Assembly: GCF_938023125.1 (NCBI RefSeq)
Contig: NZ_CALHDW010000011.1
Coordinates: 1 to 64,000 of the forward strand
DNA length: 64,000 nt
Origin: an uncultured Porphyromonas sp.
GTDB lineage: Bacteria > Bacteroidota > Bacteroidia > Bacteroidales > Porphyromonadaceae
Direction of reading: 5' to 3'
Shown here: one piece after another, positions 42,900 to 52,526 of the stretch
How positions within the stretch are numbered: the first letter of the stretch is position 1
Layout: every line of letters begins with the position of its first letter
Translations under genes and position numbers: made by a program
The notes under the pieces: model-generated
The model's input: the letters and a program-made list of their open reading frames with translations, nothing else
The model's database searches: none
Told to the model about the DNA's origin: nothing

Positions 42900-43874
42900 T
42901 TAGTTGAGTTTGCCCTCTTGCTTTGCAGCGATGTACTCCAAAGCCTCTTGGCATAGGCAATCGAAGGACTGCGTTCCGTCTAGGTAGTGGAGGGTGTATC
43001 CTCTGCGCTCCATCCCTCGGAACCATGTCATTTGACGCTTTGCAAACTGACGAATGGCGATCTCTAGCTGAGTGACCATTTCTTCACGGCTTAGCTCCCC
43101 AAGGAGGTGTTGCGTGATAAAGCGGTATTCAAGTCCGTATTGGATAAGTCGCTCTGTAGGTACGCCCGAGGCGATCAATTGCTCCACTTCTTCGATAAGT
43201 CCCTCCTCGAGACGCTTCTTGAGACGCTCCCCGATACGGCGGATGCGCTCTTCGCGAGGCAGTTGTATACAGAGAATAAGAGGGGTGCTTTGAGCTTCGT
43301 TGCTCCGGAGTTTGACCGTAGCGTTTGTCCTCTTTAGAGGATCTTGCTCGGGATGGCGAGCGTAGTAGGCAGCGATCTCAATAGCTCTAATGGTACGACG
43401 AACGGAGCCGATGTCGGTGCGGGGAGTTCCCCCATATCTCCGAAGGATATCCTTGAGATCTTCGTGTGAGAGACTGTAGAGTTCGTTGCGTAGGCGCTCA
43501 TTCTGAGGAGCATTGGAGAGAGAGTCGCCTCGGAGGGCTGTCTCTACATACAACCCCGTTCCCCCCACAAGAAGGGGCGTCTTACCACGATTGAGTATCT
43601 CTTGGTATGAAGTGCGAAAGGCGGCCAGCCAATGGAAGAGATCGTACACCTCTCCGGGGTTGGCAATGTCAATCAGATGGTAGGGAATGGAGGAGCCATC
43701 CGGTAGGATATATTCGCTTAGGTCTTTCCCCGTTCCTATATCCATTCGCCGATATACTTGTCGGCTATCGGCACTGATAATCTCACCAGAGAGAGCTGCT
43801 GCTATCGCTACCCCTAAAGAGGTTTTTCCCGAAGCTGTGGGGCCAACCAAGGTGATAAGGTGATGGGGTATCAT
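42900..43874 (-). CDS. miaA: tRNA dimethylallyltransferase
   Basis: Transfers dimethylallyl to A37 of tRNAs that read UNN codons. 324 residues; P-loop G-P-T-A-S-G-K-T at 11-18, D-S-R-Q-V-Y-R-R-M-D-I-G-T-G-K, and the late Q-F-A-K-R-Q-M-T-W-F-R motif are all present. Lies 45 bp after guaB. Confidence 0.96.
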   Translation of the reverse strand: MIPHHLITLVGPTASGKTSLGVAIAAALSGEIISADSRQVYRRMDIGTGKDLSEYILPDGSSIPYHLIDIANPGEVYDLFHWLAAFRTSYQEILNRGKTPLLVGGTGLYVETALRGDSLSNAPQNERLRNELYSLSHEDLKDILRRYGGTPRTDIGSVRRTIRAIEIAAYYARHPEQDPLKRTNATVKLRSNEAQSTPLILCIQLPREERIRRIGERLKKRLEEGLIEEVEQLIASGVPTERLIQYGLEYRFITQHLLGELSREEMVTQLEIAIRQFAKRQMTWFRGMERRGYTLHYLDGTQSFDCLCQEALEYIAAKQEGKLN

Positions 43875-43919
43875 AGGCTGCAGCTCTCTCTTGTGATGGA
43901 GAAGAAGGTCTCTAGCGGA

Positions 43920-45416
43920 CTATTCTTTGAGGATAACATCGTGCGCCCCGCCCTCTACAATAGAGGTGGAAGAGACGAGCGTTATCTTGGCATTCTGGCG
44001 AAGCTCTGCCAAATTGGGAGTGCCGCAGCTACTCATGGTGGCTTTTATCTTCATCAGAGTTTGGTCGAGATTGCCCTTCATCGGACCGGCATAGGGCACA
44101 TAACTATCTACGCCTTCTTCGAATTTCATCTCCTCTTTTACATTACCGCCGGTATCGTAGCGCTGCCAGTTTTGAGCACGGTTGGAGCCTTCGCCCCAAT
44201 ACTCCTTGACGATATTTGCACCGATCTTTAGCTTGCGAGTGGGAGACTCATCGAAGCGAGCAAAGTAGCGTCCCATCATCAAAAAGTCGGCACCCATAGC
44301 CAATGCGAGTACCATGTGGTAGTCGTGAACAATGCCCCCGTCACTACAGATGGGAATGTAGATGCCGGTCTCTTCGAAGTATTTGTCGCGCTCGCGTGCT
44401 ACCTCTATCACAGCGGTAGCCTGACCGCGGCCAATCCCTTTCTGTTCGCGAGTGATGCAGATAGAGCCACCCCCGATACCCACTTTTACGAAGTCGGCAC
44501 CAGCCTCTACTAGGTAGCGGAAGCCTTCTCCGTCTACTACGTTACCTGCGCCCACTACCACGCTGTCTCCATATTGTTGGCGGATCCACTTGAGGGTATC
44601 TGCCTGCCATACGGAGTAACCATCGGAGGAGTCAATACAAAGAGCATCGGCCCCTGCCTCTATAAGGGCGGGGACACGCTCGCGGTAGTCGCGAGAGTTG
44701 ATGCCGGCACCCACGAGGAGAGTCTTGTCTTCGGGGTGAGAAAGCTCCATGGGATTCTCTTTGTGACTATCGTAATCTTTGCGGAAAACGAAGTAGAGAA
44801 GGTTCCCTTGTTCATCGAGGATGGGTAGGGTATTGAGTTTGAACTTCCAAATAATGTCGTTGCACTCGCTCAATGTCATGCCCTTAGAGCCTACGTGGAG
44901 TCGCTCAATCGGGGTCATGAATTCGTGGATCTTGCGATCGAGACTATCGGTACTCAAACGATAATCTCGCCCGGTAACGATACCGAGTAGCTTGCCGTGT
45001 GAGGAGCCATCGTGCGTAATCCCGATGGTTGAGTGCCCCGTTTTGTGTGTGAGGGCTACTACATCTGCTAGTGTTTGGTCAGGGCTGAGGTTGGCATCAC
45101 TCGTTACAAACCCGGCCTTAAACTTCTTGACACGGCGTACCATGTCGGCCTCTTCCTCAATCGTCTGCGAGCCGTAGATAAACGAAAGTCCCCCATTGCG
45201 CGCCAATTCGATAGCCAAGGTGTCGTTGGATACCGACTGCATAATTGCCGATACGAAGGGGATGTTTAGACGGATGCGGGGTGTCTCTCCTCGCTTAAAG
45301 CGCGAGAGAGGGGTTTGCAGTACAATCTTATCCGGGGTGCTCTCGGGCGTGGTAAGCCCCGGCACCAAAAGGTATTCACCAAATGTGTGTGATACGTCTT
45401 TGAGGAAAATAGCCAT
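43920..45416 (-). CDS. guaB: Inosine-5'-monophosphate dehydrogenase
   Basis: Oxidises IMP to XMP with NAD, the committed step to guanine nucleotides. 498 residues: TIM barrel with inserted CBS pair (about 105-220), catalytic C320 in G-G-G-S-I-C-I-T-R-E-Q-K-G, and the flap R-Y in W-Q-R-Y-D. The G-S-I-C-I-T-R loop (instead of the common G-S-I-C-T-T-R) and the loop sequence are those of the Bacteroidetes group that also includes the protist Tritrichomonas foetus enzyme. Lies in the bamD-rpoZ-DUF4293-guaB-miaA run. Confidence 0.96.
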   Translation of the reverse strand: MAIFLKDVSHTFGEYLLVPGLTTPESTPDKIVLQTPLSRFKRGETPRIRLNIPFVSAIMQSVSNDTLAIELARNGGLSFIYGSQTIEEEADMVRRVKKFKAGFVTSDANLSPDQTLADVVALTHKTGHSTIGITHDGSSHGKLLGIVTGRDYRLSTDSLDRKIHEFMTPIERLHVGSKGMTLSECNDIIWKFKLNTLPILDEQGNLLYFVFRKDYDSHKENPMELSHPEDKTLLVGAGINSRDYRERVPALIEAGADALCIDSSDGYSVWQADTLKWIRQQYGDSVVVGAGNVVDGEGFRYLVEAGADFVKVGIGGGSICITREQKGIGRGQATAVIEVARERDKYFEETGIYIPICSDGGIVHDYHMVLALAMGADFLMMGRYFARFDESPTRKLKIGANIVKEYWGEGSNRAQNWQRYDTGGNVKEEMKFEEGVDSYVPYAGPMKGNLDQTLMKIKATMSSCGTPNLAELRQNAKITLVSSTSIVEGGAHDVILKE

Positions 45417-45482
45417 ACAATGGAGCGTTATTTTTTTATTGAGGTGTAGGGATAATTCGCAGGTTGCGGTTGGGGAGAAGAT

Positions 45483-45956
45483 TTAGCGGATGCGGCTGCT
45501 GATGCGTATCAGGATCTCGTCTTTGCGGATACCTCGGAAGGCAAGATAGAGCAAAACGAGAGCGATAAAGGGGAGACCCAAGGCAAACTTGATACTGAAA
45601 TCCGCATTGAGAATGGCTTTGAATTGCCATGCTCTTACTACAAAATCAATGATATAACCTACGGTGAGAAGCATGCTGAAAACACATAGACGCATCTGCA
45701 CTTTCCGCTTCTTGAAGAGGAAGATGGTAGCGAAGGATATCATAGTGATAAGGGCGCCGAGAGCAAAAAGATCCCATGTAATGAGCCCTTTGCCAATGGA
45801 GCCGTCACTTACATTTTTTACCCATAGGCTGTACATTTCGAAGTTCTCTGCTCCCATCACACTCTGCGTAGAGAAAAGTGCAAGGGGCTGGAATAGGGTT
45901 AGCGTCATGGCTACTCCGGCAAGGAGCAACCAGAGGGTTTGTATTCTTTGCCACAT
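45483..45956 (-). CDS. DUF4293 inner-membrane protein
   Basis: 157 residues with four membrane segments (about 5-28, 60-82, 88-110, 123-143) and positive-inside loops. It starts M-W-Q-R-I-Q-T-L-W-L-L, the conserved N terminus of DUF4293, a Bacteroidetes family of unknown function commonly placed next to rpoZ and bamD, as here. Confidence 0.88.
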   Translation of the reverse strand: MWQRIQTLWLLLAGVAMTLTLFQPLALFSTQSVMGAENFEMYSLWVKNVSDGSIGKGLITWDLFALGALITMISFATIFLFKKRKVQMRLCVFSMLLTVGYIIDFVVRAWQFKAILNADFSIKFALGLPFIALVLLYLAFRGIRKDEILIRISSRIR

Positions 45957-45999
45957 AGTACGGAGGAATCCCGAAGCCGGGATTAAGCTTTAGTTTGAG

Positions 46000-46335
46000 T
46001 TAGTCTTCTTTCTTCTTTTCGCTTGCCAAGCGGAAGTATAGTTCGTCGTTTTCGTACTCGGCAGTGGCTATTAAGGTAGGTTTGGGAAGGCGTTCGTAGC
46101 AGCGAGAAACCTCTATCTGCTCAGCGTTTTCGTATACTTCTTCTAGGGTATCTGCGCCCTTATTGAATTCTTCTAGTTTGCTTTTTAGCTCCTCTTGCTG
46201 CTCATGCGCAATTTGGTTGGCACGCTTAGCAATGACCATAACGGTCTCGTAGAGGTTCCCCGTTTTTTCTGCCATTTGGGCAGTAGAGCGAGTGATAGCT
46301 TCGTTGGGTACAGATAGTTTTTTCTTCGATTCCAT
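46000..46335 (-). CDS. rpoZ: RNA polymerase omega-like subunit (Bacteroidetes type)
   Basis: 111 residues. The central G-N-L-Y-E-T-V-M-V-I-A-K-R-A-N-Q-I-A is the RpoZ/Rpb6 signature, in the diverged Bacteroidetes form. It assists beta' folding and ppGpp response in the polymerase. It lies between bamD (39 bp) and the DUF4293 gene (43 bp), its usual neighbours. Confidence 0.9.
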   Translation of the reverse strand: MESKKKLSVPNEAITRSTAQMAEKTGNLYETVMVIAKRANQIAHEQQEELKSKLEEFNKGADTLEEVYENAEQIEVSRCYERLPKPTLIATAEYENDELYFRLASEKKKED

Positions 46336-46374
46336 TCTAGAGTCTCTATAGTTATATCGTTCTTTTTCTTTTGA

Positions 46375-47205
46375 TTAAGCTTCTTCTGAGAGTAGGGGCT
46401 GGATGCGTTTGTAGATGCGGTCCGCCTCCTTGATGTACTTCCCCTTAGGGTATTCGTTTACGTATGCGAAGTATCGGTCAATCACATTGCGGTAGCGCTC
46501 TTGTTGCTTAGAGACTACACTGTTGATCGCTTCTTGGTAGGTAGCACGTAGGATTAGGATGTAAAAGTCTTCGCGCCACTTGCTATAAGGGTAGTCTTTG
46601 AGGGCGTTGTTGGCGGTTACAACTGCACTTTGGTAGTTATTGCCAAGGTACATGCCCATGTCGTAGTAGAGTGTCGCACTCTTTAGTTCTTTGTAAGCGA
46701 GTTTGTCTTGCAGGTCGAAAAGCATGCGTTCGGCATCCTTTCGGTAGTCGCTGGTAGGGTAGAGTTCGATAAATGTTTGCAACTCCTGTATTGCGGTGTA
46801 GGTCACCGTCTGGTCTAGTTGAGCCTCCGGAGAGGAAATGTAGAAGGCTTCTCCGGCACGGAATCGACTCTCTTCTGCCTTTGCTCCCTTGGGGTAGTTT
46901 GTATAGTAGCGGCGAAAACTCTCTGCGGCAATATCCCCATGCTCTAGGGCTAGCTCCGAGATGCCGAGCATATAGAGAGCCTGGGCTCCCTCGCTTGTGC
47001 CCTCATAGGCGGGTACAACATCGACCAAAAGCTCCGAGGCTTTGCTCCATTTTTTCTGATTGAAGTACTTCTTAGCATAGTCGTACTTGAGGGAGGTGTC
47101 GTTGCTCTTTTGGATGCGAGCCATCTCTCCACAGCTAGTGATTAGGAGGGAGAAGAGCATTAGACTCCCTGTTGCAAGGAGCTTTATGATTTTATCTTTT
47201 GTCAT
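46375..47205 (-). CDS. bamD: Outer-membrane assembly lipoprotein BamD
   Basis: 276 residues. Signal peptide with lipobox (L-I-T-S-C), then TPR-like helices (Y-D-Y-A-K-K-Y-F-N-Q-K-K-W, S-F-R-R-Y-Y-T-N-Y-P-K-G, R-Y-F-A-Y-V-N-E-Y-P-K-G), the BamD/YfiO family of the beta-barrel assembly machinery. It heads the minus-strand run with a -7 box at 47339. Confidence 0.93.
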   Translation of the reverse strand: MTKDKIIKLLATGSLMLFSLLITSCGEMARIQKSNDTSLKYDYAKKYFNQKKWSKASELLVDVVPAYEGTSEGAQALYMLGISELALEHGDIAAESFRRYYTNYPKGAKAEESRFRAGEAFYISSPEAQLDQTVTYTAIQELQTFIELYPTSDYRKDAERMLFDLQDKLAYKELKSATLYYDMGMYLGNNYQSAVVTANNALKDYPYSKWREDFYILILRATYQEAINSVVSKQQERYRNVIDRYFAYVNEYPKGKYIKEADRIYKRIQPLLSEEA

Positions 47206-47657
47206 GCACTCTTATATTATAGGTGTACATTCTCTTATATGTTCTGTGGCGCCATGATGACCACTTTCGGAGGCGTTCCCGTCTCAAGGAGAGGGGGATA
47301 TCCATCGAGAATACTTGATGTACGAGTATCTCAATGTGCAAAGGTACAATTTATTGTGGTAGCCCGTATCGCTTTGTTGCCGCTTTTGTGCTTAGAGGAT
47401 TCCGGTTGTCTCTTGCCGGAGTTGTCGGGTGGGTTTGAAAAATCTGCAGGCCTATTTTCTTTCCGTTCTTGCCCAGGAATGGGAGGGGTTGCTGCCTGTG
47501 AAATAAAAAAAATATAGACCTAAAAGGAGTCAAGAGCAGGGCAGGCTTTTTGAGGGGTTTCACGGCTGAGAAAAAGGCGGGAACGCAGGGCTTTTTTATC
47601 CTCCGGCTGAAGTTGGAGTGAGAGGGGGCTGATTCTCTTATCTATCCAAAATATCTA
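47206..47657. other. Divergent intergenic region between bamD and the DUF4494 gene
   Basis: Contains promoter-like boxes for both directions (47339-47346 minus, 47658-47665 plus). Between them only short frames with no family resemblance are seen. Confidence 0.5.
47339..47346 (-). promoter_or_regulatory. -7 box (TACCTTTG) of the bamD operon
   Basis: Minus strand reads TACCTTTG followed by GCA, 133 bp before the bamD ATG. Confidence 0.5.
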
Positions 47658-47665
47658 CCTTTGTA
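47658..47665 (+). promoter_or_regulatory. -7 box (TACCTTTG) of the DUF4494 operon
   Basis: TACCTTTG 57 bp before the ATG at 47723. Confidence 0.55.
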
Positions 47666-47722
47666 AGAAATAGTGCGGGGAGGCATGGAATGTCCCCCAC
47701 GGATGAATGAATTTTATAGTCT

Positions 47723-48160
47723 ATGAATAATTGGTACGAGTGTTCAGTTCGTTACGAAAAGCTAGCAGATACGGGGCTTTCTAAGCGGTCTGCCGAGAGC
47801 TATCTGGTAGATGCGATGTCTGTAACAGAGGCAGAGGCACGCCTCGTTGAGGAAATAACTCCTTTCTCCTCCACGGGAGAAATTGTAATTAGCACCATCA
47901 AACGTGCCAAAATAGCAGAGCTATTCTTAAATGATAATGACGAGGACGATAAATATTACCGCTGCAAGGTGCTCTTTATCGTGCTTGATGAGAAAAACGG
48001 AGTGGAGAAGAAGACGCCCGTAACGATGATTGTGAAGGCAAGGTCGCTTGCCAATGCCGTGGCTGTAATAGAGCGCGAAATGTCTCGCACAACCCACGAT
48101 TACTCTATCGCCGCTGTGGTAGAGACCAATATCATGGACGTCTTTACGCTCCGACTCTAA
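47723..48160 (+). CDS. DUF4494 protein
   Basis: 145 residues without signal peptide. It begins M-N-N-W-Y-E-C-S-V-R-Y-E-K and continues with V-S/T-E-A-E-A-R-L-V-E-E-I-T-P-F, the hallmark of the Bacteroidetes DUF4494 family of unknown function. Lies 25 bp before the YggS gene, in the same probable transcript. Confidence 0.85.
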   Translation: MNNWYECSVRYEKLADTGLSKRSAESYLVDAMSVTEAEARLVEEITPFSSTGEIVISTIKRAKIAELFLNDNDEDDKYYRCKVLFIVLDEKNGVEKKTPVTMIVKARSLANAVAVIEREMSRTTHDYSIAAVVETNIMDVFTLRL

Positions 48161-48185
48161 TCACATCCCCTTATCCCCTCTCTTA

Positions 48186-48866
48186 ATGGCAACAATTCAA
48201 GAACGGCTCGATCAGATTCGCCCGCAGATCCCTAGTAATGCAACTCTCGTGGTTGTCTCTAAGTATCATACGGTGGAGGAGATACAGGAGGCTTACGACG
48301 CCGGAGTACGTGACTTTGGCGAGAATCGTGTGCAGGAGCTGGTGAGTAAGGTGGATAAGTTGCCCGAGGATATTCGATGGCATCTTATTGGTTCATTGCA
48401 ACGGAATAAGGTTAAGTATATAGCTCCGTTCATTACTTCCATACAAAGTATAGAGTCTCTTGCTCTGTATGATGAGGTAGAGCGACGAGCCGCTCAGCAC
48501 AATCGTACGATAGATTGCCTTGTGGAAGTCTTTGTGGCGCAGGAGGAAACCAAAAGCGGAGTTCCCTACGATGAGGTGGAGTCGTTCTTTGAGGCTCTAC
48601 TAGAGCGGCAGGCCGAGGGAAATACGCATATTCGCCTGCGAGGCTTGATGGGTATGGCTACCCATACCGATAGCGAAGCTGAGATCCGAGCCGAATTCGC
48701 CAAGTTGCGAGCGCTTTTTTGTCGCCTAAAAGAGGGGCTGATGAGTCAATTCCCCTGGTTTGATACCCTCTCTATGGGAATGAGTGAAGACTGGTCCATT
48801 GCCCTCAGCGAGGGGAGCAATATGGTGCGTATTGGTACTGCAATTATGGGGCCAAGAGCCTATTAA
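48186..48866 (+). CDS. YggS-family PLP homeostasis protein
   Basis: 226 residues, alanine-racemase-like barrel alone. PLP lysine K26 is in V-V-S-K-Y-H; other family signatures are F-G-E-N-R-V-Q-E, W-H-L-I-G-S-L-Q-R-N-K and S-M-G-M-S-E-D. The family (YggS/PROSC) binds PLP and keeps its level balanced rather than racemising amino acids. Many PLP enzymes (glyA, the desulfurase) are encoded in this window. Confidence 0.94.
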   Translation: MATIQERLDQIRPQIPSNATLVVVSKYHTVEEIQEAYDAGVRDFGENRVQELVSKVDKLPEDIRWHLIGSLQRNKVKYIAPFITSIQSIESLALYDEVERRAAQHNRTIDCLVEVFVAQEETKSGVPYDEVESFFEALLERQAEGNTHIRLRGLMGMATHTDSEAEIRAEFAKLRALFCRLKEGLMSQFPWFDTLSMGMSEDWSIALSEGSNMVRIGTAIMGPRAY

Positions 48867-48923
48867 GAGCCCCTATTAAGCTATAAATACAGAGAAGAAA
48901 TAATTTTAGAAAGAGACGAAGAT

Positions 48924-49901
48924 ATGTTAGACTTAACTTCAAACTATGCGGGTATTGTTTTGCGCAACCCCATTGTAGTAGGTAGTTCAGGGCTTACGAA
49001 TAGTGCCCAGAAGATAGAAAAACTAGTAGCTGCCGGTGCTGGTGCCGTTGTGCTCAAGTCCCTCTTTGAGGAGCAAATAGATGCTCTCTCAAACTCTATG
49101 ACGAGTGAATCGGATTATCCAGAGGCTGCTGACTACATTTCCGGCTACGTAAAAGCCAATGAAATCAATAAGTATCTTGATTTCGTTCGCGATGTGAAGG
49201 GCCGTGTGAATGTGCCCGTTATCGCAAGTATCAACTGCTATAAAGCCGGCGATTGGACGAACTATGCAAAGCAAATTGCAGAGACCGGAGTAGACGCTCT
49301 AGAGGTAAATATTATGCGCCTCGAGGGTAAGGTGTCGGCAGATGCTACTCAGTTGGTAAATGACTATGTATCTATCGTAAAAGGTATTACAAGTGCGGTT
49401 AAGATCCCCGTACAGGTGAAGTTGGCAAAGACTTTCTCTTGCCTTCCCGCATTGGTAGACAAGCTCCGCCTTGTAGGGGCAGCCGGCGTTACGCTCTTCA
49501 ACCGCTCTTACCAAATGGACATTGACATCGAAAACGAACGTATGTCGGGCGGCGAAGTCTTCACCACAGCTGCAGATATCTCAGATACCCTCCGCTATAC
49601 GGGCCTCATCGCAGGTCAGATTGCCAACTTCCCTGTGTCTGCATCTACAGGTATCCACACCAGCGAAGGTGTGATTAAGGCCCTTCTTGCAGGAGCTTCT
49701 TCTGTACAGATGTGCTCAGCTCTCTATAAGAATGGAGCTCAATACATCCAAGAAGTGCTCGCCGGTCTTACAGCATGGATGGAGCGTAAGCAGTATCATG
49801 CTGTGCGCGAATTCCGCGGAAAGCTCAAGGCCGATCAGGGTGCCGATGCAACGCAATACACGCGTATGCAGTTTATGAAGTACTTCACAACGCACGAGTA
49901 A
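48924..49901 (+). CDS. Dihydroorotate dehydrogenase-like flavoprotein
   Basis: 325 residues, TIM barrel with FMN-binding patterns: P-I-V-V-G-S-S-G-L-T near residue 16, V-I-A-S-I-N, V-Q-V-K-L-A-K, S-A-S-T-G-I-H-T. It is most like the DHOD-like proteins of Bacteroidetes that are annotated separately from PyrD; the usual catalytic cysteine/serine region is changed, so oxidation of dihydroorotate is not certain. Starts 57 bp after the YggS gene. Confidence 0.85.
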   Translation: MLDLTSNYAGIVLRNPIVVGSSGLTNSAQKIEKLVAAGAGAVVLKSLFEEQIDALSNSMTSESDYPEAADYISGYVKANEINKYLDFVRDVKGRVNVPVIASINCYKAGDWTNYAKQIAETGVDALEVNIMRLEGKVSADATQLVNDYVSIVKGITSAVKIPVQVKLAKTFSCLPALVDKLRLVGAAGVTLFNRSYQMDIDIENERMSGGEVFTTAADISDTLRYTGLIAGQIANFPVSASTGIHTSEGVIKALLAGASSVQMCSALYKNGAQYIQEVLAGLTAWMERKQYHAVREFRGKLKADQGADATQYTRMQFMKYFTTHE

Positions 49902-50080
49902 TTACAATACTCTAGAAGAGACAGAGACGAGAGGGGCGCTCCAGAAAGAGAATGCTTTGCTTTCGTCTCTCTGTCTTCCTAAGAGAGGATGGTTGCCTCG
50001 CTCTTCGGGGGACCCAACTCTTTGGATCAAGAGATGTGCGGTGTTGTTTAAGAAAGACTCTCCCTATAAAACGAATAGAT

Positions 50081-51049
50081 ATGAATAGACGTCGTCTTAT
50101 ACAGATGCTGTTGTTAGGATGCTTGTCCACGATAGCTCTTTCGTCGTTTGCGAGCTGCCAAAGAAACAAAAGTGGGCACACGATAGAACAAGACTCTGTG
50201 GAACGAGTGGATACTTCTGACGTTGCTCCCGCTTTTCCCTTGCCAGCCATCCCTATGACTATCCAGAATGTGGATGATCGAGCTGCTTACTTCGTTGCCC
50301 ACTTTTGGGATGAATGCGATTTCAATGACCCTGAACTCGCACAGCACCCTACACGACTTGAGCAGTCTTTGGCGAACTTCCTTGGTATTGCCTCTCGCCT
50401 CCCTCTTGACGAGGTGAAGAAACCATTGCTTCAGCCGCTAGAGACCTCCCGAGGAGAGCTCTTTTCCCTATTTATTGATCTCTATGAGAAGTATCTCTTT
50501 GAGCCAAATTCTCCATTTTTCAACGAGGATCTTTACTACCCCATCGTAGAGTGGATAACCCATTCTCCTAAGGCATCTCTCGCTCAACTTGAGCGTGCAA
50601 AGCATCGTCTCCTCCTAATGGCACGTAATAAGGTGGGTACGCCCGCCGAGCAGTTCTCGTTTATCCAGCCGGGAGGCGAGGTGGGGAGACTCAGTGATAT
50701 GAGGGGAAAGCCTACCTTGTTGTTCTTTTATTCGCCCGGCTGCCAGAGTTGTAAACGTGCGCTTGAGGAACTTCAACAGGATGCTTTCTTCTCAAATAAG
50801 GTGCAGGCAAACCGGCTCAATATCCTATTTATAGATGCCGAGACAGATCCGGACGAATGGGCGAGAACCCTTGACGAACTCCCCTCTTTTGGTGTCAAGG
50901 GGTTCAATAGTGACGGTAGAATTGTGAATGTTCCCCTCTACGATTTGAAGGCAAGTCCCACACTTTTGTTATTAGATGCCAAGGGAATCGTACTCCTCAA
51001 AGATCGTTCTCTTGGGGAAATTCGGGAGAGCCTTGGGGAGCTTCTCTAG
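50081..51049 (+). CDS. Thioredoxin-like lipoprotein with DUF5106 domain
   Basis: 322 residues from the ATG at 50081; an open frame reaching back to 49952 adds residues without signal character and is rejected. The signal ends at a lipobox-like F-A-S-C. Residues of about 55-185 match DUF5106 (A-Y-F-V-A-H-F-W-D), and the C-terminal half is a thioredoxin fold with the redox motif C-Q-S-C in Y-S-P-G-C-Q-S-C-K. It likely reduces or isomerises disulfides outside the cytoplasm. Confidence 0.87.
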   Translation: MNRRRLIQMLLLGCLSTIALSSFASCQRNKSGHTIEQDSVERVDTSDVAPAFPLPAIPMTIQNVDDRAAYFVAHFWDECDFNDPELAQHPTRLEQSLANFLGIASRLPLDEVKKPLLQPLETSRGELFSLFIDLYEKYLFEPNSPFFNEDLYYPIVEWITHSPKASLAQLERAKHRLLLMARNKVGTPAEQFSFIQPGGEVGRLSDMRGKPTLLFFYSPGCQSCKRALEELQQDAFFSNKVQANRLNILFIDAETDPDEWARTLDELPSFGVKGFNSDGRIVNVPLYDLKASPTLLLLDAKGIVLLKDRSLGEIRESLGELL

Positions 51050-51200
51050 AGATTTTTGATGCTCAAAGTGTGTATTATTAATAGGAAAGTGCTACTTTTG
51101 CAGTTAAGAATGGCGATTCGGCTTGCACAAAAGTGTGAGAATAGAAGTCGAAATGGTTGCTTGCCAGATAGTTTGGTGTTGCTTGTTTCGGATCTTTTCT

Positions 51201-51208
51201 TATCTTTG
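51201..51208 (+). promoter_or_regulatory. -7 box (TATCTTTG) of the OmpA-like pair
   Basis: TATCTTTG with GTTG 19 bp upstream, a near-consensus -33 element, 70 bp before the ATG at 51278. Confidence 0.6.
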
Positions 51209-51277
51209 TGCAAGAGTATAGTATAGAGTTGACAAAAGAAGAACTAAGAAAATGCTAACAATTTGAATAGTAAAATT

Positions 51278-52492
51278 ATGAAGGTAAAGTACTTACTGCT
51301 CTCTTTGATGGGAGCTATGGCACTCTCAGCAAGTGCCCAGACTACGGCGCCGGAAAAACAACTTCCTGCCCGTAAGACAGCTTTTGACCGCTCTGGGGGG
51401 CACTGGTTTATCACCTTGCAAGGTGGTGTTAGTGCACAATTCCTAGAAGGAAACGAATCTCAAGACATCGTAAAGCGTCTTCACGTTATGCCTACCCTTT
51501 CGATCGGTAAGTGGCATAACCCTTATTTCGGAACCCGCTTGCAACTTATGGCAGGTCCTACGCCTACGTATTACAAAGACGCTACCGGTAATGTTGTAAC
51601 CAACAATACTGCAATGGCTGGTGCCTTCTTTGATTTTATGTTTGACGTAGTAAACTATTACTCTAAGTACAACGCTAAGCGTGTATTCCACCTCGTTCCT
51701 TTTGCAGGGGTAGGGTACAACTTTAAGTACTACAACGACTTTAACCTTAAGGACTTCTCTAGCATCTTCTCTATGAGCGCTCCTTATCGTCATTCTGCAG
51801 CCGCTAATGCCGGTGTTCAGATGGCTTTCCGTCTTGGCAAGCGTGTAGATTTCGTGCTTGAAGCTCAAGCTATCTACAACAACCTCAACATCGTAAAGAA
51901 GGATTTCGACTATGCAGACGCTAGCGCAACTTACATGCCTGCCACTGTAGCTGATGCTTACAATGGTCTTCTTGGTGTAGTAACTGCAGGTCTTAACTTC
52001 AACCTTGGTAAGGTAGAATGGGAACCCGTTACTCCTATGGATATGGATCTCATCAACGACCTCAACAGCCAAATCAACAGCCTTCGTGCAGAAAATGCAG
52101 AGCTTGCAAAGCGTCCTGTTTCTTGCCCCGAATGCCCCGAAGTTGTTGTCGCTGCTCCTGAAATAAAGGTTGTTGCTGGACTCAGCGAAAAGGCTATCAC
52201 CTTCAAGTTCGACTCTGATAAGCTAACTCCTAATCAGGAAATCGTACTTTACGAAATCGCTAAGTTCGTAAAGGAAAACAATCAACCCATCGCTGTAATC
52301 GGTTTCGCTGACGTAACAGGTAACGCAGATTACAACCTCGCTCTCTCTGAACGTCGTGCTAAGGCCGTTGCTAACATCCTTACGTCACAGTATGGTGTTC
52401 CTTCGGACATGATCAATGTAGAATGGCAGGGTGAGACTGAACAGTTCGATGCTCGTGCTTGGAACCGCGTAGTTATTGTTCGTTCAAAGTAA
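51278..52492 (+). CDS. OmpA-like outer-membrane protein, first of pair
   Basis: 404 residues from the ATG at 51278 (a TTG at 51263 opens the frame but gives a poorer signal). Signal peptide ends in S-A-S-A-Q. An N-terminal barrel (about 40-255) is followed by a coil (I-N-S-L-R-A-E-N-A-E-L), a Cys-Pro linker (S-C-P-E-C-P-E), and a C-terminal OmpA peptidoglycan-binding domain (F-K-F-D-S-D-K-L ... V-I-G-F-A-D-V-T-G ... L-S-E-R-R-A-K-A-V). It matches the paired Omp40/Omp41 (Pgm6/Pgm7) proteins of P. gingivalis, which form heterotrimers and link outer membrane to wall. Codon use is strongly biased, as for a very abundant protein. Confidence 0.93.
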   Translation: MKVKYLLLSLMGAMALSASAQTTAPEKQLPARKTAFDRSGGHWFITLQGGVSAQFLEGNESQDIVKRLHVMPTLSIGKWHNPYFGTRLQLMAGPTPTYYKDATGNVVTNNTAMAGAFFDFMFDVVNYYSKYNAKRVFHLVPFAGVGYNFKYYNDFNLKDFSSIFSMSAPYRHSAAANAGVQMAFRLGKRVDFVLEAQAIYNNLNIVKKDFDYADASATYMPATVADAYNGLLGVVTAGLNFNLGKVEWEPVTPMDMDLINDLNSQINSLRAENAELAKRPVSCPECPEVVVAAPEIKVVAGLSEKAITFKFDSDKLTPNQEIVLYEIAKFVKENNQPIAVIGFADVTGNADYNLALSERRAKAVANILTSQYGVPSDMINVEWQGETEQFDARAWNRVVIVRSK

Positions 52493-52526
52493 TAGAATCA
52501 CTAACCAGAAATTTAGAAGAATAGAT

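Noticed and set aside
49952..50080. Upstream extension of the thioredoxin-like lipoprotein
   Set aside because: The added residues destroy the signal peptide; the ATG at 50081 gives a proper lipoprotein signal.
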